From Streptomyces sp. NP160 (GTDB lineage Bacteria; Actinomycetota; Actinomycetes; Actinomycetales; Quadrisphaeraceae), in contig NZ_VDMJ01000005.1 in the NCBI RefSeq assembly GCF_006335115.1, positions 40,504-98,707 on the forward strand: a stretch of DNA of 58,204 nucleotides. Direction: 5' to 3'. Made by a program: the position numbers and the translations under genes. The notes below the pieces were generated by a model. That model had not been told where the DNA came from, ran no database searches, and saw nothing but the letters and a program-made list of their open reading frames with translations. This document shows positions 41,367-48,975 of this stretch, piece after piece; the first letter of the stretch is position 1, and each line of letters starts with the position of its first letter.

Positions 41367-42830
41367 TCACCTGCCCACGAGTCCGGTCTTGTTGATGAGC
41401 GTGTCGAGCATCTCGTCGACCGCGGTCAGCACGCGCGCTGCGCCCTGGTAGGCGCGCTGGGCGGCGATGAGGTCGGCGCTCTCCTCGTCCAGCGAGACGC
41501 CGGCGGCGCCCTGCTGGTCCGCGATGGACGCCGTCAGCACCGCCTGGGCGGAGGTGGTGCGGGCCACGGCGGACGCGCTGTCGGCGCCCAGCTTGGAGAC
41601 GTAGCTGGCCCAGACGCTGTCGGGGCTGGTGGCGGAGGTGCCGACCGCGGCGATCGCAGCAGCGTTCGAGCCGTCCTTGACGCCCTTGCCCACCGAGCCC
41701 AGCGCCAGGTCCTTGCTGGTGAAGGAGGTGTCGATGGTGATGCTCTGGGCGGTGAAGGTGCCGGCCGGCACGTCACCGCTGAACAGCTTCTTGGGGGGCG
41801 TGACGCCGTTGCCGTCCACCGCCGTCGTCGCCGTCTGCAGGGCGTTGACCTGGGTGGCCAGGCTCTGCGCGACCGCGTCGTACTTGGCGGAGGCGCCCGG
41901 CAGCGTGGTGCGCAGCGCCTCCAGCTCACCGGTGATCTTGCCGCTGAACGGCGTGACGGTGTTGTCGCCGAGCTTCACCACGATGGTGCCGTTCGCGACC
42001 TCGGCCGGCGTCGCGCCGGCCGCCTGGCCCTTGAGGACGTCCGTCATGCTCGTGGGCGTCTGGCTGACCGTCAGCTTGGTGGTCAGGTTGCCCTGCACCA
42101 GCAGCCCGCCGCCCAGGTAGAGGTCGGTCTGCCCGTTGGCCGCGGCCTGGGTGGTGGCGCCGGTGAGCTCGACGATGCGGGTGACCAGCTGGTCGCGCCT
42201 GTCCTTGAGCTCGTTGGCGGCCCCGCCGGTGGTGACGGCCTTCTGGATCTGCTCGTTGAGCGTGGCGACGCTGCCGGCGAGGGTGTTGACCTCGTCGACG
42301 TCGGCGCTGACCTGCGTGCGCATCGTCGACCACTGGTCGTTGATGGTGTTCCAGGCCGCGTGGAGCGTGGTGACCACGTTCTGAGCCGCACCCAGCACCG
42401 ACTGGCGTGCCGCGGCGTCGGCGTTGGTGGACCCGACCTTGGTCGCGGCGTCCGCGAAGGCGGCCCACATCTTGTTGAGCTGGGTGGCCAGGCCGGCGTC
42501 GCTGGGCTCCTGCGTCAGCGACTCCAGGCCCGACAGCGTGTCGGCCCGCTGCTGCTGCAGGGCGTGGTCACCGGTCTGCACGTTGACGCGCTGGGACTGC
42601 ACGGCGTCGAAGGCACGGGTGATCTCGGCGACGCGCACGCCGCCCCCGGTGACGGGGTTGCCGGTCAGCATCCCGGAGCCGCCGGGTGCGTTGAGCATCT
42701 CGAGCTCGGCGCGCTGGCGGGTGTAGCCGGGGGTGTTGACGTTGGCGACGTTCTGCCCGATGACGTCCATCGCGCTGCGGTGGGCCCGCAGCGCCGTCAC
42801 CGCGGCGTTGATGCCGGAGAAGGTGCTCAT
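41367..42830 (-). CDS. flgK: Flagellar hook-associated protein 1 (FlgK)
   Basis: A 487-residue FlgK. The N-terminal rod-type motif INAAVTALRAHRSAMDVIGQNVANVNTPGYTRQ is diagnostic, and the C-terminal coiled coil is SLDEESADLIAAQRAYQGAARVLTAVDEMLDTLIN. It is the first hook-filament junction protein, exported by the flagellar type III system. It lies between the flgN-like chaperone gene and flgL, as in many flagellar clusters. Confidence 0.95.
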   Translation of the reverse strand: MSTFSGINAAVTALRAHRSAMDVIGQNVANVNTPGYTRQRAELEMLNAPGGSGMLTGNPVTGGGVRVAEITRAFDAVQSQRVNVQTGDHALQQQRADTLSGLESLTQEPSDAGLATQLNKMWAAFADAATKVGSTNADAAARQSVLGAAQNVVTTLHAAWNTINDQWSTMRTQVSADVDEVNTLAGSVATLNEQIQKAVTTGGAANELKDRRDQLVTRIVELTGATTQAAANGQTDLYLGGGLLVQGNLTTKLTVSQTPTSMTDVLKGQAAGATPAEVANGTIVVKLGDNTVTPFSGKITGELEALRTTLPGASAKYDAVAQSLATQVNALQTATTAVDGNGVTPPKKLFSGDVPAGTFTAQSITIDTSFTSKDLALGSVGKGVKDGSNAAAIAAVGTSATSPDSVWASYVSKLGADSASAVARTTSAQAVLTASIADQQGAAGVSLDEESADLIAAQRAYQGAARVLTAVDEMLDTLINKTGLVGR

Positions 42831-42864
42831 GGTCGGAGTCCTCGGGTTCGCGGGGGTGGGAGCG

Positions 42865-43401
42865 TCAGAGCGCTCGGTCGACGAGGTGCGCGGGCGCCGG
42901 CGACGTCGTGCGGCCCGTGGGGGCGTACGTCTCGAGCGTGCCGGTGAGGTTCAGCAGGGTCTCCCGCGTGGCGCGGGCGGCCACGGCGAGCACCTCGCGG
43001 TTCTGCGCGGAGACCCGGGCGATCTCCGAGGTCAGCTCCAGCAGCGCGTCGCGGTGGGAGGTCAGGATGGACGCCCACGGCCCGTCGGAGGCGGTGGCGA
43101 GGTCCTTGAGGGACGACGACGGCGGCATGCCGATGCTCGCGGCGTAGGCGTCGACCTCCATGCTGCGCAGCAGCTCGGTCTCTCGCAGCTGCTCCACGAG
43201 CAGCTGCACCTCGTGGGAGGCGTGCGCCACCCACCGGCTGCTGCCGCTGGCGAGGATCAGACGCTCCTCCTCCAGCTTGAACAGGAGCAGCTCCAGCTGC
43301 TCGCGCTCGCGCCACAGCACGTTGGAGACCTCGGCGACGCCCACGCGCCCTCCCATCGCTGCCGACTGCACCACGGCGGTGCGGTCCTTCACGCTGTCCA
43401 T
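42865..43401 (-). CDS. flgN: FlgN-like flagellar export chaperone
   Basis: A 178-residue helical protein with long heptad-rich segments (VAEVSNVLWREREQLELLLFKLEEERLIL, then HEVQLLVEQLRETELLR). Size, coiled-coil character and position directly upstream of flgK fit FlgN, the chaperone for FlgK and FlgL. The start is uncertain: ATG 43401 has no good binding site, and an internal ATG some 15 codons later would also give a plausible N-terminus. It diverges from fliA and is preceded by a sigma-28-like motif. Confidence 0.8.
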   Translation of the reverse strand: MDSVKDRTAVVQSAAMGGRVGVAEVSNVLWREREQLELLLFKLEEERLILASGSSRWVAHASHEVQLLVEQLRETELLRSMEVDAYAASIGMPPSSSLKDLATASDGPWASILTSHRDALLELTSEIARVSAQNREVLAVAARATRETLLNLTGTLETYAPTGRTTSPAPAHLVDRAL

Positions 43402-43438
43402 CGGCACCCCGACGACGGGGCTGAGGAGAAGCTGAGAG

Positions 43439-43466
43439 CAAACGGCCGGCGGATGCGCCGTCCTGA
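43439..43466 (-). promoter_or_regulatory. Possible sigma-28 promoter for flgN-flgK-flgL-fliW
   Basis: Read on the minus strand: TCAG, 16 bases, GCCGTTTG, about 37 bases before the flgN start. The -10 differs from GCCGAT by one base, so it is weaker than the other motifs in the window. Its position in the divergent region with fliA supports it. Confidence 0.4.
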
Positions 43467-43531
43467 GCGCAACCGGGGGAGGTCCACCCGCTCGGCTCAA
43501 GCCGACGCGCCGATCGACCGAGACATCTTCC

Positions 43532-44461
43532 GTGACCGGATCGACGTCGTCGCCCTCCTCCCGGACCCCGCTCTCCCGCGGCGCCGTGGAGGAGCTCGTG
43601 ACCACCCACCTGCCGATCGTCGGCTACCAGGTGAACGAGATGCTCGTGCGCCTGCCGGGCCACGTGCTGCGCGACGACCTCGTCTCCGCGGGCATGGCGG
43701 CGCTCGCCGCCGCCGCCGCGAGCTTCGACGTGGCGACCGGCGTGCCGTTCGCCCGCTACGCCACGCTGCGCATCCGCGGCGCGCTGCTCGACGAGCTGCG
43801 CGGCATGGACTGGGCGCCCCGCGGCGCCCGCTCCCGGGCCCGTGCGCTGGAGGGAGTGGAGGAGCGGCTCACCACCGAGCTGGGCCGCAGGCCCTCCCGC
43901 GACGAGCTCGCCGCCGCCATGGGGTGCGCCCCCGATGAGGTCGACGCCGTCAAGAACGACGTCCAACGCGCCGTCGTCTCCCTCGACGCCTTCGACGGCG
44001 CCCTGTCCGACGTGCTCCCGCAGCGCGGCATCGGCCCGGAGGAGCACGTTCTCCAGGGCGAGCAGGTCCGCTACCTCAAGGCCGCCGTGCACGCGCTGCC
44101 GGAGCGGCTGCGCGTCGTCGTCGCCGGCCTCTACCTCGAGGACCGCTCCGTGGCCGACATGGCCGCCGAGCTGGGCGTCACCGAGTCGCGCATCAGCCAG
44201 CTCCGCACCGAGGCCCTCGGCCTCATGCGCGACGGGATGAACGCCTCCCTGGAGCCCACGATGGTCGCTCCGGTGGAGCGTCCCGGCGGCGTGGTCGACC
44301 GGCGCCGCCAGGCGTACTTCGCGGCCGTGGCCGCGCACGCGTCCGTCGCACCGACCGCCACGGCCGCAGTGGCGGCCGACTCGCTGGCCCCCGCGACGAC
44401 GACGGCGGCCGCCTCGCCCGTCCCGGCCCAGCGCCGCACCGGCTGGTCCGCTACGGGCTGA
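43532..44461 (+). CDS. fliA: Flagellar sigma factor FliA (sigma-28/WhiG family)
   Basis: A 309-residue sigma factor. Region 2 spans about 20-95 (LPIVGYQVNEMLVRLPGHVLRDDLVSAG, RYATLRIRGALLDELR), region 3 about 105-165, and region 4 with its helix-turn-helix near 210-230 (SVADMAAELGVTESRISQLRTEAL). It directs polymerase to flagellar late genes. A low-complexity Ala/Thr/Pro tail of about 75 residues extends beyond region 4, unusual for FliA. GTG 43532. It lies between the hook-associated genes and the glycan cluster, and the repeated TCA(A/G)-N15/16-GCCGA motif in this window is presumably its target. Confidence 0.92.
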   Translation: MTGSTSSPSSRTPLSRGAVEELVTTHLPIVGYQVNEMLVRLPGHVLRDDLVSAGMAALAAAAASFDVATGVPFARYATLRIRGALLDELRGMDWAPRGARSRARALEGVEERLTTELGRRPSRDELAAAMGCAPDEVDAVKNDVQRAVVSLDAFDGALSDVLPQRGIGPEEHVLQGEQVRYLKAAVHALPERLRVVVAGLYLEDRSVADMAAELGVTESRISQLRTEALGLMRDGMNASLEPTMVAPVERPGGVVDRRRQAYFAAVAAHASVAPTATAAVAADSLAPATTTAAASPVPAQRRTGWSATG

Positions 44462-44480
44462 GCCGCCCCCAGACCCCCGG

Positions 44481-44514
44481 CCGCCGCCCGGTGACTTCCC
44501 CACCCGGGCGGCGG
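44481..44514. terminator. Hairpin after fliA
   Basis: CCGCCGCCCGG (44481-44491) pairs with CCGGGCGGCGG (44504-44514), an 11-bp stem with a 12-base loop, 20 bases after the fliA stop. Confidence 0.55.
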
Positions 44515-44531
44515 TGGGGCCCCACGTGAGA

Positions 44532-44560
44532 AGGCCCCCGCGCGATCTGCGCGGGGGCCT
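44532..44560. terminator. Second hairpin between convergent genes
   Basis: AGGCCCCCGCGC (44532-44543) and GCGCGGGGGCCT (44549-44560) form a perfect 12-bp stem with loop GATCT. It lies between fliA and the convergent small gene at 44582 and probably terminates both. Confidence 0.65.
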
Positions 44561-44581
44561 CCTCGTGGTGCGGGGGAGCGG

Positions 44582-44977
44582 TCAGCTCTTCACGTCGACC
44601 GCGTGCTCCTCGTGGGCAGCGGCCGCCGGCCTCGTCGAGGACACGGTCGCCTCCAGGTAGGAGATGAGCACCGACAGGCGCTCAGGGGTGATCTTCGACG
44701 GCCGCGGCCCCTCCGGGGCGCGACCTGTGATCGACGCCGCGAGCAGGCTCGCCAGGTACGCGCCGGTGGCGTTCCGGTCGCCCGGGTCACCGCCCGCCTG
44801 GTTCTGGGGCGACGACCCCTTGGAGCTCCGCTCCGGCTTCGCCACGGCGACCGGCGCCGACGAGGTCGATGACGGCGCACCGTCGCTCGCGGCCTGCGCG
44901 GAAGCCGCGGTGGAGACGGCGACGCGGACAGGTCCGCTGTCGCCTCCAGGAGCGACTGCTGTCACGCCAGTGATCAT
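44582..44977 (-). CDS. Small hypothetical protein next to fliA
   Basis: A 131-residue protein starting at ATG 44977 with GGAGGG five bases upstream. The first half is Ser/Ala/Pro-rich and low-complexity; the second half (GAYLASLLAASITGR ... ITPERLSVLISYLEATVS) looks helical. No signal peptide, membrane helix or known domain. Codon use is less extreme than in the neighbours. Upstream on its strand, TCAA-N13-GCCGATGA at 45031-45055 resembles a sigma-28 promoter with a short spacer, so it could be a flagellar regulon member. Confidence 0.5.
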   Translation of the reverse strand: MITGVTAVAPGGDSGPVRVAVSTAASAQAASDGAPSSTSSAPVAVAKPERSSKGSSPQNQAGGDPGDRNATGAYLASLLAASITGRAPEGPRPSKITPERLSVLISYLEATVSSTRPAAAAHEEHAVDVKS

Positions 44978-45137
44978 GGGAGCCCTCCGTGGTCCCGGCC
45001 TCCAGCCTCCTGCTGGTGGTCACGGATCAGTCATCGGCATCGGCTGAGCGTTTGACCAGCGAGGTCACCCGATCGGCGCCGGTGACGCGGCTGCGCTCCG
45101 GAGCCGGTGGCTCTGGAGCGCAGCGGGTGGGAGGTCG

Positions 45138-46364
45138 TCAGCGGAAGCTGTCGAGCACGTGGGCGACGCGCTCCAGGGCCTCGCCCACGAAGTAGTGGTG
45201 GTTGCCGAGGTAGAAGCCGTTGTCGTGCACCTCGTCGGCGTGGACGAGGCTGCCGCTGGTGTCGGCGTTCAGGTGGCGCACGACGGGGTTGCGAGCGAAG
45301 TTCCCGGCGACGACCGGGCGGGTCTGCACGCCGACCTCCGCGAGCGCTGCGACGACGTCATCCCGCCGCCCGGCGAGGTGGTCCACCAGGACGCAGGAGA
45401 ACCCGAACCAGCTGCTCTCGCCGACCTCCTGCTGGATGCGCACGCCGGGCACACGGGACATGAGCTCCCGGAAGGCGTCTGCGTTGGCGCGGCGTGTCGC
45501 GACCATCGCCGGCAGCTTCTCGAGCTGGTGCAGGCCCACGGCGCCGGACATCTCCAGCGGCCGCACGTTGTAGCCCGGCAGCACGAACTGGAAGAGGTCG
45601 TGGAAGCCCTTGGAACCTGCGGGGCGCAGCGGGCTGCCCTCGGGGAGGTTCCGCGTCCAGCCGTGGGAGCGCAGTGACAGGAGCATGTGCGCGAGGTGCT
45701 CGTCGTCGGTGACGACGACCCCGCCCTCCATCGTGGAGATGTGGTGGGAGAAGAACGTGCTGAAGGTCCCCATGAGGCCGAACGTGCCTGCGCTGCGGTC
45801 GGCGAAGGTGGCGCCCATCGACTCGCAGTTGTCCTCGAGGACCACTAGCCCTTCCTCCGCTGCGAGCCGCTGCAGCTCGTCGAAGCGGTTGGGGTTGCCG
45901 AGGAGGTTGACAGCCATGATGCCCTTGGTGCGGTCGGTGCACCGGGCCCGCGCCGCTTCGATGTCGATGTTCAGCGTGTGCGGGTCGACGTCGACCAGTA
46001 CGGGACGCAGTCCGTACTGCGTGAGCGGGTAGTACGTCGTGGCCCAGGAGACCGCGGTGACGAGGACCTCGTCGCCGGGGTTGAGGTCGATCCGGTCGTC
46101 CAGGACGGCGGCGGCCACCATGAGGAGGTTGGCGCTGCTCCCGGAGTTGACCATGACGGCGTGGCGTGCGCCGAAGGTCTCTGCGAAGGCCTGCTCGAAG
46201 GCGCGCACGTGGGCGCCCATCGTGAACTGCCCGGATGCGATGACGTCCTGGAGGGCCTGCAGCTCTCGGTGGTCCCAGGTGCTCGTAGCCAGGGGGAGGC
46301 CGTGCTGCTGGACCTGCACCGGCGCCTCCGTGCGGGGGCCGGGCACCCTCACCAGAACGCTCAC
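45138..46364 (-). CDS. colD: ColD-like GDP-4-keto-6-deoxymannose 3-dehydratase
   Basis: A 408-residue PLP enzyme of the DegT/DnrJ fold. Where aminotransferases carry the PLP lysine, it has His (FFSHHISTMEGG), the hallmark of the sugar 3-dehydratases ColD and E1. It matches my memory of E. coli ColD along its length: LPLATSTWDHRELQALQDVI, FTMGAHV, AVSWATTYYPLTQYGL, NCESMGATFADRSAGTFGL, LPGYNVRPLEMSGAVG, GESSWFGFS. ColD removes the C3 hydroxyl of GDP-4-keto-6-deoxymannose on the way to GDP-L-colitose. GTG 46364 overlaps the stop of the ColC-like gene. GDP-mannose dehydratase and pyrophosphorylase genes are not in the window. Confidence 0.85.
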   Translation of the reverse strand: MSVLVRVPGPRTEAPVQVQQHGLPLATSTWDHRELQALQDVIASGQFTMGAHVRAFEQAFAETFGARHAVMVNSGSSANLLMVAAAVLDDRIDLNPGDEVLVTAVSWATTYYPLTQYGLRPVLVDVDPHTLNIDIEAARARCTDRTKGIMAVNLLGNPNRFDELQRLAAEEGLVVLEDNCESMGATFADRSAGTFGLMGTFSTFFSHHISTMEGGVVVTDDEHLAHMLLSLRSHGWTRNLPEGSPLRPAGSKGFHDLFQFVLPGYNVRPLEMSGAVGLHQLEKLPAMVATRRANADAFRELMSRVPGVRIQQEVGESSWFGFSCVLVDHLAGRRDDVVAALAEVGVQTRPVVAGNFARNPVVRHLNADTSGSLVHADEVHDNGFYLGNHHYFVGEALERVAHVLDSFR

Positions 46365-47350
46365 GCCGGCACCAGCGATCCGACGTACTTCTCGTAGGTG
46401 GCGAGCATGCCGTCCGCCAGGCTCGTCGCGGGAGCCCAGCCGAGGGCGCGGGCCCTGGAGCTGTCCATGAGCTTCTGGTGCATGCCCTTCGGCATGCTCG
46501 TGTCGTAGACGAACTCGCCCTCGTAGCCGACGACGGACCGGGCCACCTCGTAGTACTCGGTCACCGAGTGGTCGACCCCCGCTCCGAGGTTGAGGACCGG
46601 CGGCAGCAGCTCGAGGCGGGGCAGGCTCCCGAGGATCCAGCTCGCCACGTCACCGGCGTAGGTGAACTCGCGACGGGCGGTGCCGTCTCCCCAGATCGTG
46701 ACGGTCGGTGAGCCGGCGACCTTGGCCGCGTGCACCTTGGCGATCGCGGCAGCGACAAGGTGCGCGCGGTCAGTGGAGAAGTCGTCGCCTGGACCGTAGA
46801 GGTTGGAGGCGACGAGGGCGCGGTAGGCGACACCGTGCTGGGCGGAGGCGAACTGGCACAGGCGCGTGCCCGCCAGCTTGGCGAGCGCGTAGCCCTCGTT
46901 GGTCGGCTCGAGGGGGGCCTGGAGCAGGTCGGTCTCGACGAGCGGCTGCCGGTGGTCGCGCGGGTAGGTGCAGGAGCTGCCCAGGTAGACCAGGCGCTCC
47001 ACGCCGGCGTCCAGCGCTGCGCGGAAGAGCGAGGTGTCGATCGCGAGGTTGTCGAGCAGGAAGCCGGTCTGGTCAGCGGCGTTGGCCTTGATCCCGCCGA
47101 CGCGCGCCGCGCCGTGCACGATGACGTCGGGCCGGGTCCGGCCCAGCAGATCACGGGTCGCCCGCGGGTCGCTCAGGTCTGCGTCGGACCGCGTGGCGAA
47201 GACGACTTCGAGGGCTCCGCCGCCCCTCGCGACGACTGAGCGCAGCGCACTGCCGAGGAGCCCGGCGCTGCCGGTCACGAGGACCCTGGAGACCGCCGGC
47301 AGCGTTTGCTGGGAGTCCCGGCGTAGCTCGACAGTTCGTGATGCTCCCAC
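46361..47350 (-). CDS. GDP-L-colitose synthase / GDP-L-fucose synthase-like (ColC-like) SDR
   Basis: A 329-residue extended SDR. Cofactor motif VTGSAGLLGSAL is near residue 24, then HGAARVGGIKANA, the active-site SSCTYP, and Y-x3-K in YALAK. EPTNEGYALAKLAGTRLCQ and NLYGPGDDFS are typical of GDP-fucose synthases, and ColC (GDP-colitose synthase, C5 epimerase and C4 reductase) belongs to the same branch. Because it is coupled to a ColD homologue, ColC is the better guess than fucose synthase. GTG 47350 was chosen for AGGAGG five bases upstream. A sigma-28 motif precedes it. Confidence 0.78.
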   Translation of the reverse strand: MGASRTVELRRDSQQTLPAVSRVLVTGSAGLLGSALRSVVARGGGALEVVFATRSDADLSDPRATRDLLGRTRPDVIVHGAARVGGIKANAADQTGFLLDNLAIDTSLFRAALDAGVERLVYLGSSCTYPRDHRQPLVETDLLQAPLEPTNEGYALAKLAGTRLCQFASAQHGVAYRALVASNLYGPGDDFSTDRAHLVAAAIAKVHAAKVAGSPTVTIWGDGTARREFTYAGDVASWILGSLPRLELLPPVLNLGAGVDHSVTEYYEVARSVVGYEGEFVYDTSMPKGMHQKLMDSSRARALGWAPATSLADGMLATYEKYVGSLVPA

Positions 47351-47400
47351 GGGTTCCTCCTGGCGGTCAGTGTTCTCGCGCCTCCAGCGCTCCTCCAGGT

Positions 47401-47427
47401 GCATCGGCCGAACGGGCGAATCCTTGA
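47401..47427 (-). promoter_or_regulatory. Sigma-28-type promoter for the colC-colD operon
   Basis: Minus strand: TCAA (47427-47424), 15 bases, GCCGATGC (47408-47401), about 50 bases before the GTG of the ColC-like gene. It is arranged back to back with a matching plus-strand motif at 47443-47470. Confidence 0.62.
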
Positions 47428-47442
47428 GCCAGGGCCGAGACC

Positions 47443-47470
47443 TCAAGCCCGGAAGCGCCTGGGCCGAAGG
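47443..47470 (+). promoter_or_regulatory. Sigma-28-type promoter for the GT11 transferase gene
   Basis: TCAA (47443-47446), 16 bases, GCCGAAGG (47463-47470). The -10 ends six bases before the ATG at 47477, so the mRNA would be leaderless or nearly so. GAAGGAG overlaps the -10 and could otherwise serve as a ribosome binding site from an upstream start. Confidence 0.55.
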
Positions 47471-47476
47471 AGTGAC

Positions 47477-48394
47477 ATGACGATCGCTCAGGTCGAGGGA
47501 GGCCTGGCCAGCCAGATGTTCGGCTACGCCGCTGCACGCCGGCTCGCGCTGAAACACGGGGCCGACGTGCTGATCGACCCGCGGAACTACCGGACGTACA
47601 CGAAGTTCCAGCTGGAGCTGCACCACTTCGACGTCCAGGCCGTCCTCCTGAGCCCCGAGCAGGCCGACGAGATCTGCGGTCGGCTGGACGAAGCCGTGAC
47701 AGTGGTCAGACCTCGCCACCTGCACGTCGACCAGGCCGTGCTGGAGCTGGACAGACCCCACGTGCTCATGAAGGGCAACTACGTCAGCGAGGACTACTTC
47801 CACGACGTCGAGGACGTCCTGCGCCGGGACTTCCGCCGAACGAGCCTCCCCACCGAGTATGCAGCGGGAGCGCGCGCGGCCATCGACGCTCACCGGGCCC
47901 GGGGCGGGGCTCCCGTCGCCGTCCACGTCAGGCGCGGCGACTACGTCTCAGAGGCGCACACGAACCGCTTCCACGGCACGTGCACCCTCGACTACTACGC
48001 CCGTGCGCGTGACGTCATCACCCGCACCGTCGAGGACCCGTGGTTCTTCGTCTTCTCCGACGACCCCGAGTGGTGCAAGACCCGATTCTCGGGCTCGCGG
48101 ACCACGGTCTTCCACGCCCCACCGGGAACGCCTCCCGTGGAGGACATGCTCCTCATGGCCGCGTGCGACCACCACGTCATCGCCAACAGCACCTACAGCT
48201 GGTGGGGCGCCTGGCTGGGGAAGACCGACCGGCAGGTCGTCATCGGCCCCCGACCCTTCCTCGCCGACCGCACGCACAACACCGACGACATCCTCCCGAG
48301 GCACTGGCTCACCCTGGGGGCGAGTCCTTCGCCCGGCCATGGGGCCGGTGCAGCGCGGGCGGACGACCCTCGCGTCGCGGTTGGGGCGCGCTGA
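47477..48394 (+). CDS. GT11-family glycosyltransferase (fucosyl/colitosyltransferase-like)
   Basis: A 305-residue GT11 enzyme. The N-terminal GGLASQMFGYAAARRLAL, the donor-binding HVRRGDYV at residues 150-157, FVFSDDPEWCK, and IANSTYSWWGAWLG are the family signature of alpha-1,2-fucosyltransferases. GT11 members also occur in colitose-containing O-antigen clusters, so with ColC/ColD beside it a GDP-colitose donor is plausible. It is cytosolic, with no signal or membrane helix. The C-terminal 25 residues are low-complexity. It starts a plus-strand group of four sugar genes. Confidence 0.85.
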   Translation: MTIAQVEGGLASQMFGYAAARRLALKHGADVLIDPRNYRTYTKFQLELHHFDVQAVLLSPEQADEICGRLDEAVTVVRPRHLHVDQAVLELDRPHVLMKGNYVSEDYFHDVEDVLRRDFRRTSLPTEYAAGARAAIDAHRARGGAPVAVHVRRGDYVSEAHTNRFHGTCTLDYYARARDVITRTVEDPWFFVFSDDPEWCKTRFSGSRTTVFHAPPGTPPVEDMLLMAACDHHVIANSTYSWWGAWLGKTDRQVVIGPRPFLADRTHNTDDILPRHWLTLGASPSPGHGAGAARADDPRVAVGAR

Positions 48395-48501
48395 GAGGGA
48401 GCTGCTGGTTGCACCGGCGTGGCTGCGCTCCCAGGGGCCGTTCGTGCCGGACGATCGGGACGAAGAGGCCATCGTGTTGAACACCTGCGAGAGGAGAAGC
48501 C

Positions 48502-48975
48502 GTGGTTTTCGCCGGTACCGAGCCCAGGCTCGACGTGGCAGCGCCTCGTCGAGCGGCTGGTGAGCCGCCGCTGAGCCGGTGCCACGTGGTGGACCTGCCG
48601 GTGGTGAACGACCCCCGTGGCAACCTGACCGCCATCGAGGCGGGCGTCCACGTGCCCTTCGACATCCAGCGCGTGTACTACCTCTACGACGTGCCGGGTG
48701 GTGCGCGGCGGGGTGGGCACGCCCACCGCGGGCTGCACCAGCTGATCGTCGCCATGTCCGGCAGCTTCGACGTGCTCCTCGACGACGGGTTCAGCAAGAA
48801 GCTGGTCCACCTGAACCGCTCCTACAAGGGTCTCCTGGTCACTCCCATGGTGTGGCGCGAGATCGACAACTTCTCCTCGGGGTCGGTCTGCATGGTGCTG
48901 GCCTCCGCGCCCTACGACGAGGCCGACTACTACCGCGACTACCACGACTTCCTGGCCGATGTCGTCGGCGGTTGA
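48502..48975 (+). CDS. FdtA/QdtA-like dTDP-hexulose 3,4-ketoisomerase
   Basis: A 157-residue cupin of the WxcM/FdtA type. VVNDPRGNLTAIEAG near residue 34, RVYYLYDVPGGARRGGHAHR, and the later VTPMVWREIDNFSSGSVCMVLAS are typical; the His pair in GGHAHR is the expected active site. It moves the keto group of dTDP-4-keto-6-deoxyglucose from C4 to C3 so that an amino group can be put on C3. GTG 48502 follows GAGGAGAAG. The stop lies 17 bases inside the next gene, the matching aminotransferase. Confidence 0.85.
   Translation: MVFAGTEPRLDVAAPRRAAGEPPLSRCHVVDLPVVNDPRGNLTAIEAGVHVPFDIQRVYYLYDVPGGARRGGHAHRGLHQLIVAMSGSFDVLLDDGFSKKLVHLNRSYKGLLVTPMVWREIDNFSSGSVCMVLASAPYDEADYYRDYHDFLADVVGG

Noticed and set aside
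43497-43514. Sigma-28 promoter for fliA itself (TCAA then GCCGATCG)
   Set aside because: The spacing between the boxes is only 8 bases, too short to fit the motif seen elsewhere in the window.
45138-46364. Annotation of the ColD-like protein as an ordinary sugar aminotransferase
   Set aside because: The PLP lysine is replaced by His and the sequence follows ColD along its length; the true aminotransferase in the cluster is at 48959-50086.
47351-47926. Extension of the ColC-like frame upstream of GTG 47350
   Set aside because: It runs through the divergent promoter region and antisense to the GT11 gene; AGGAGG five bases before 47350 marks the start.
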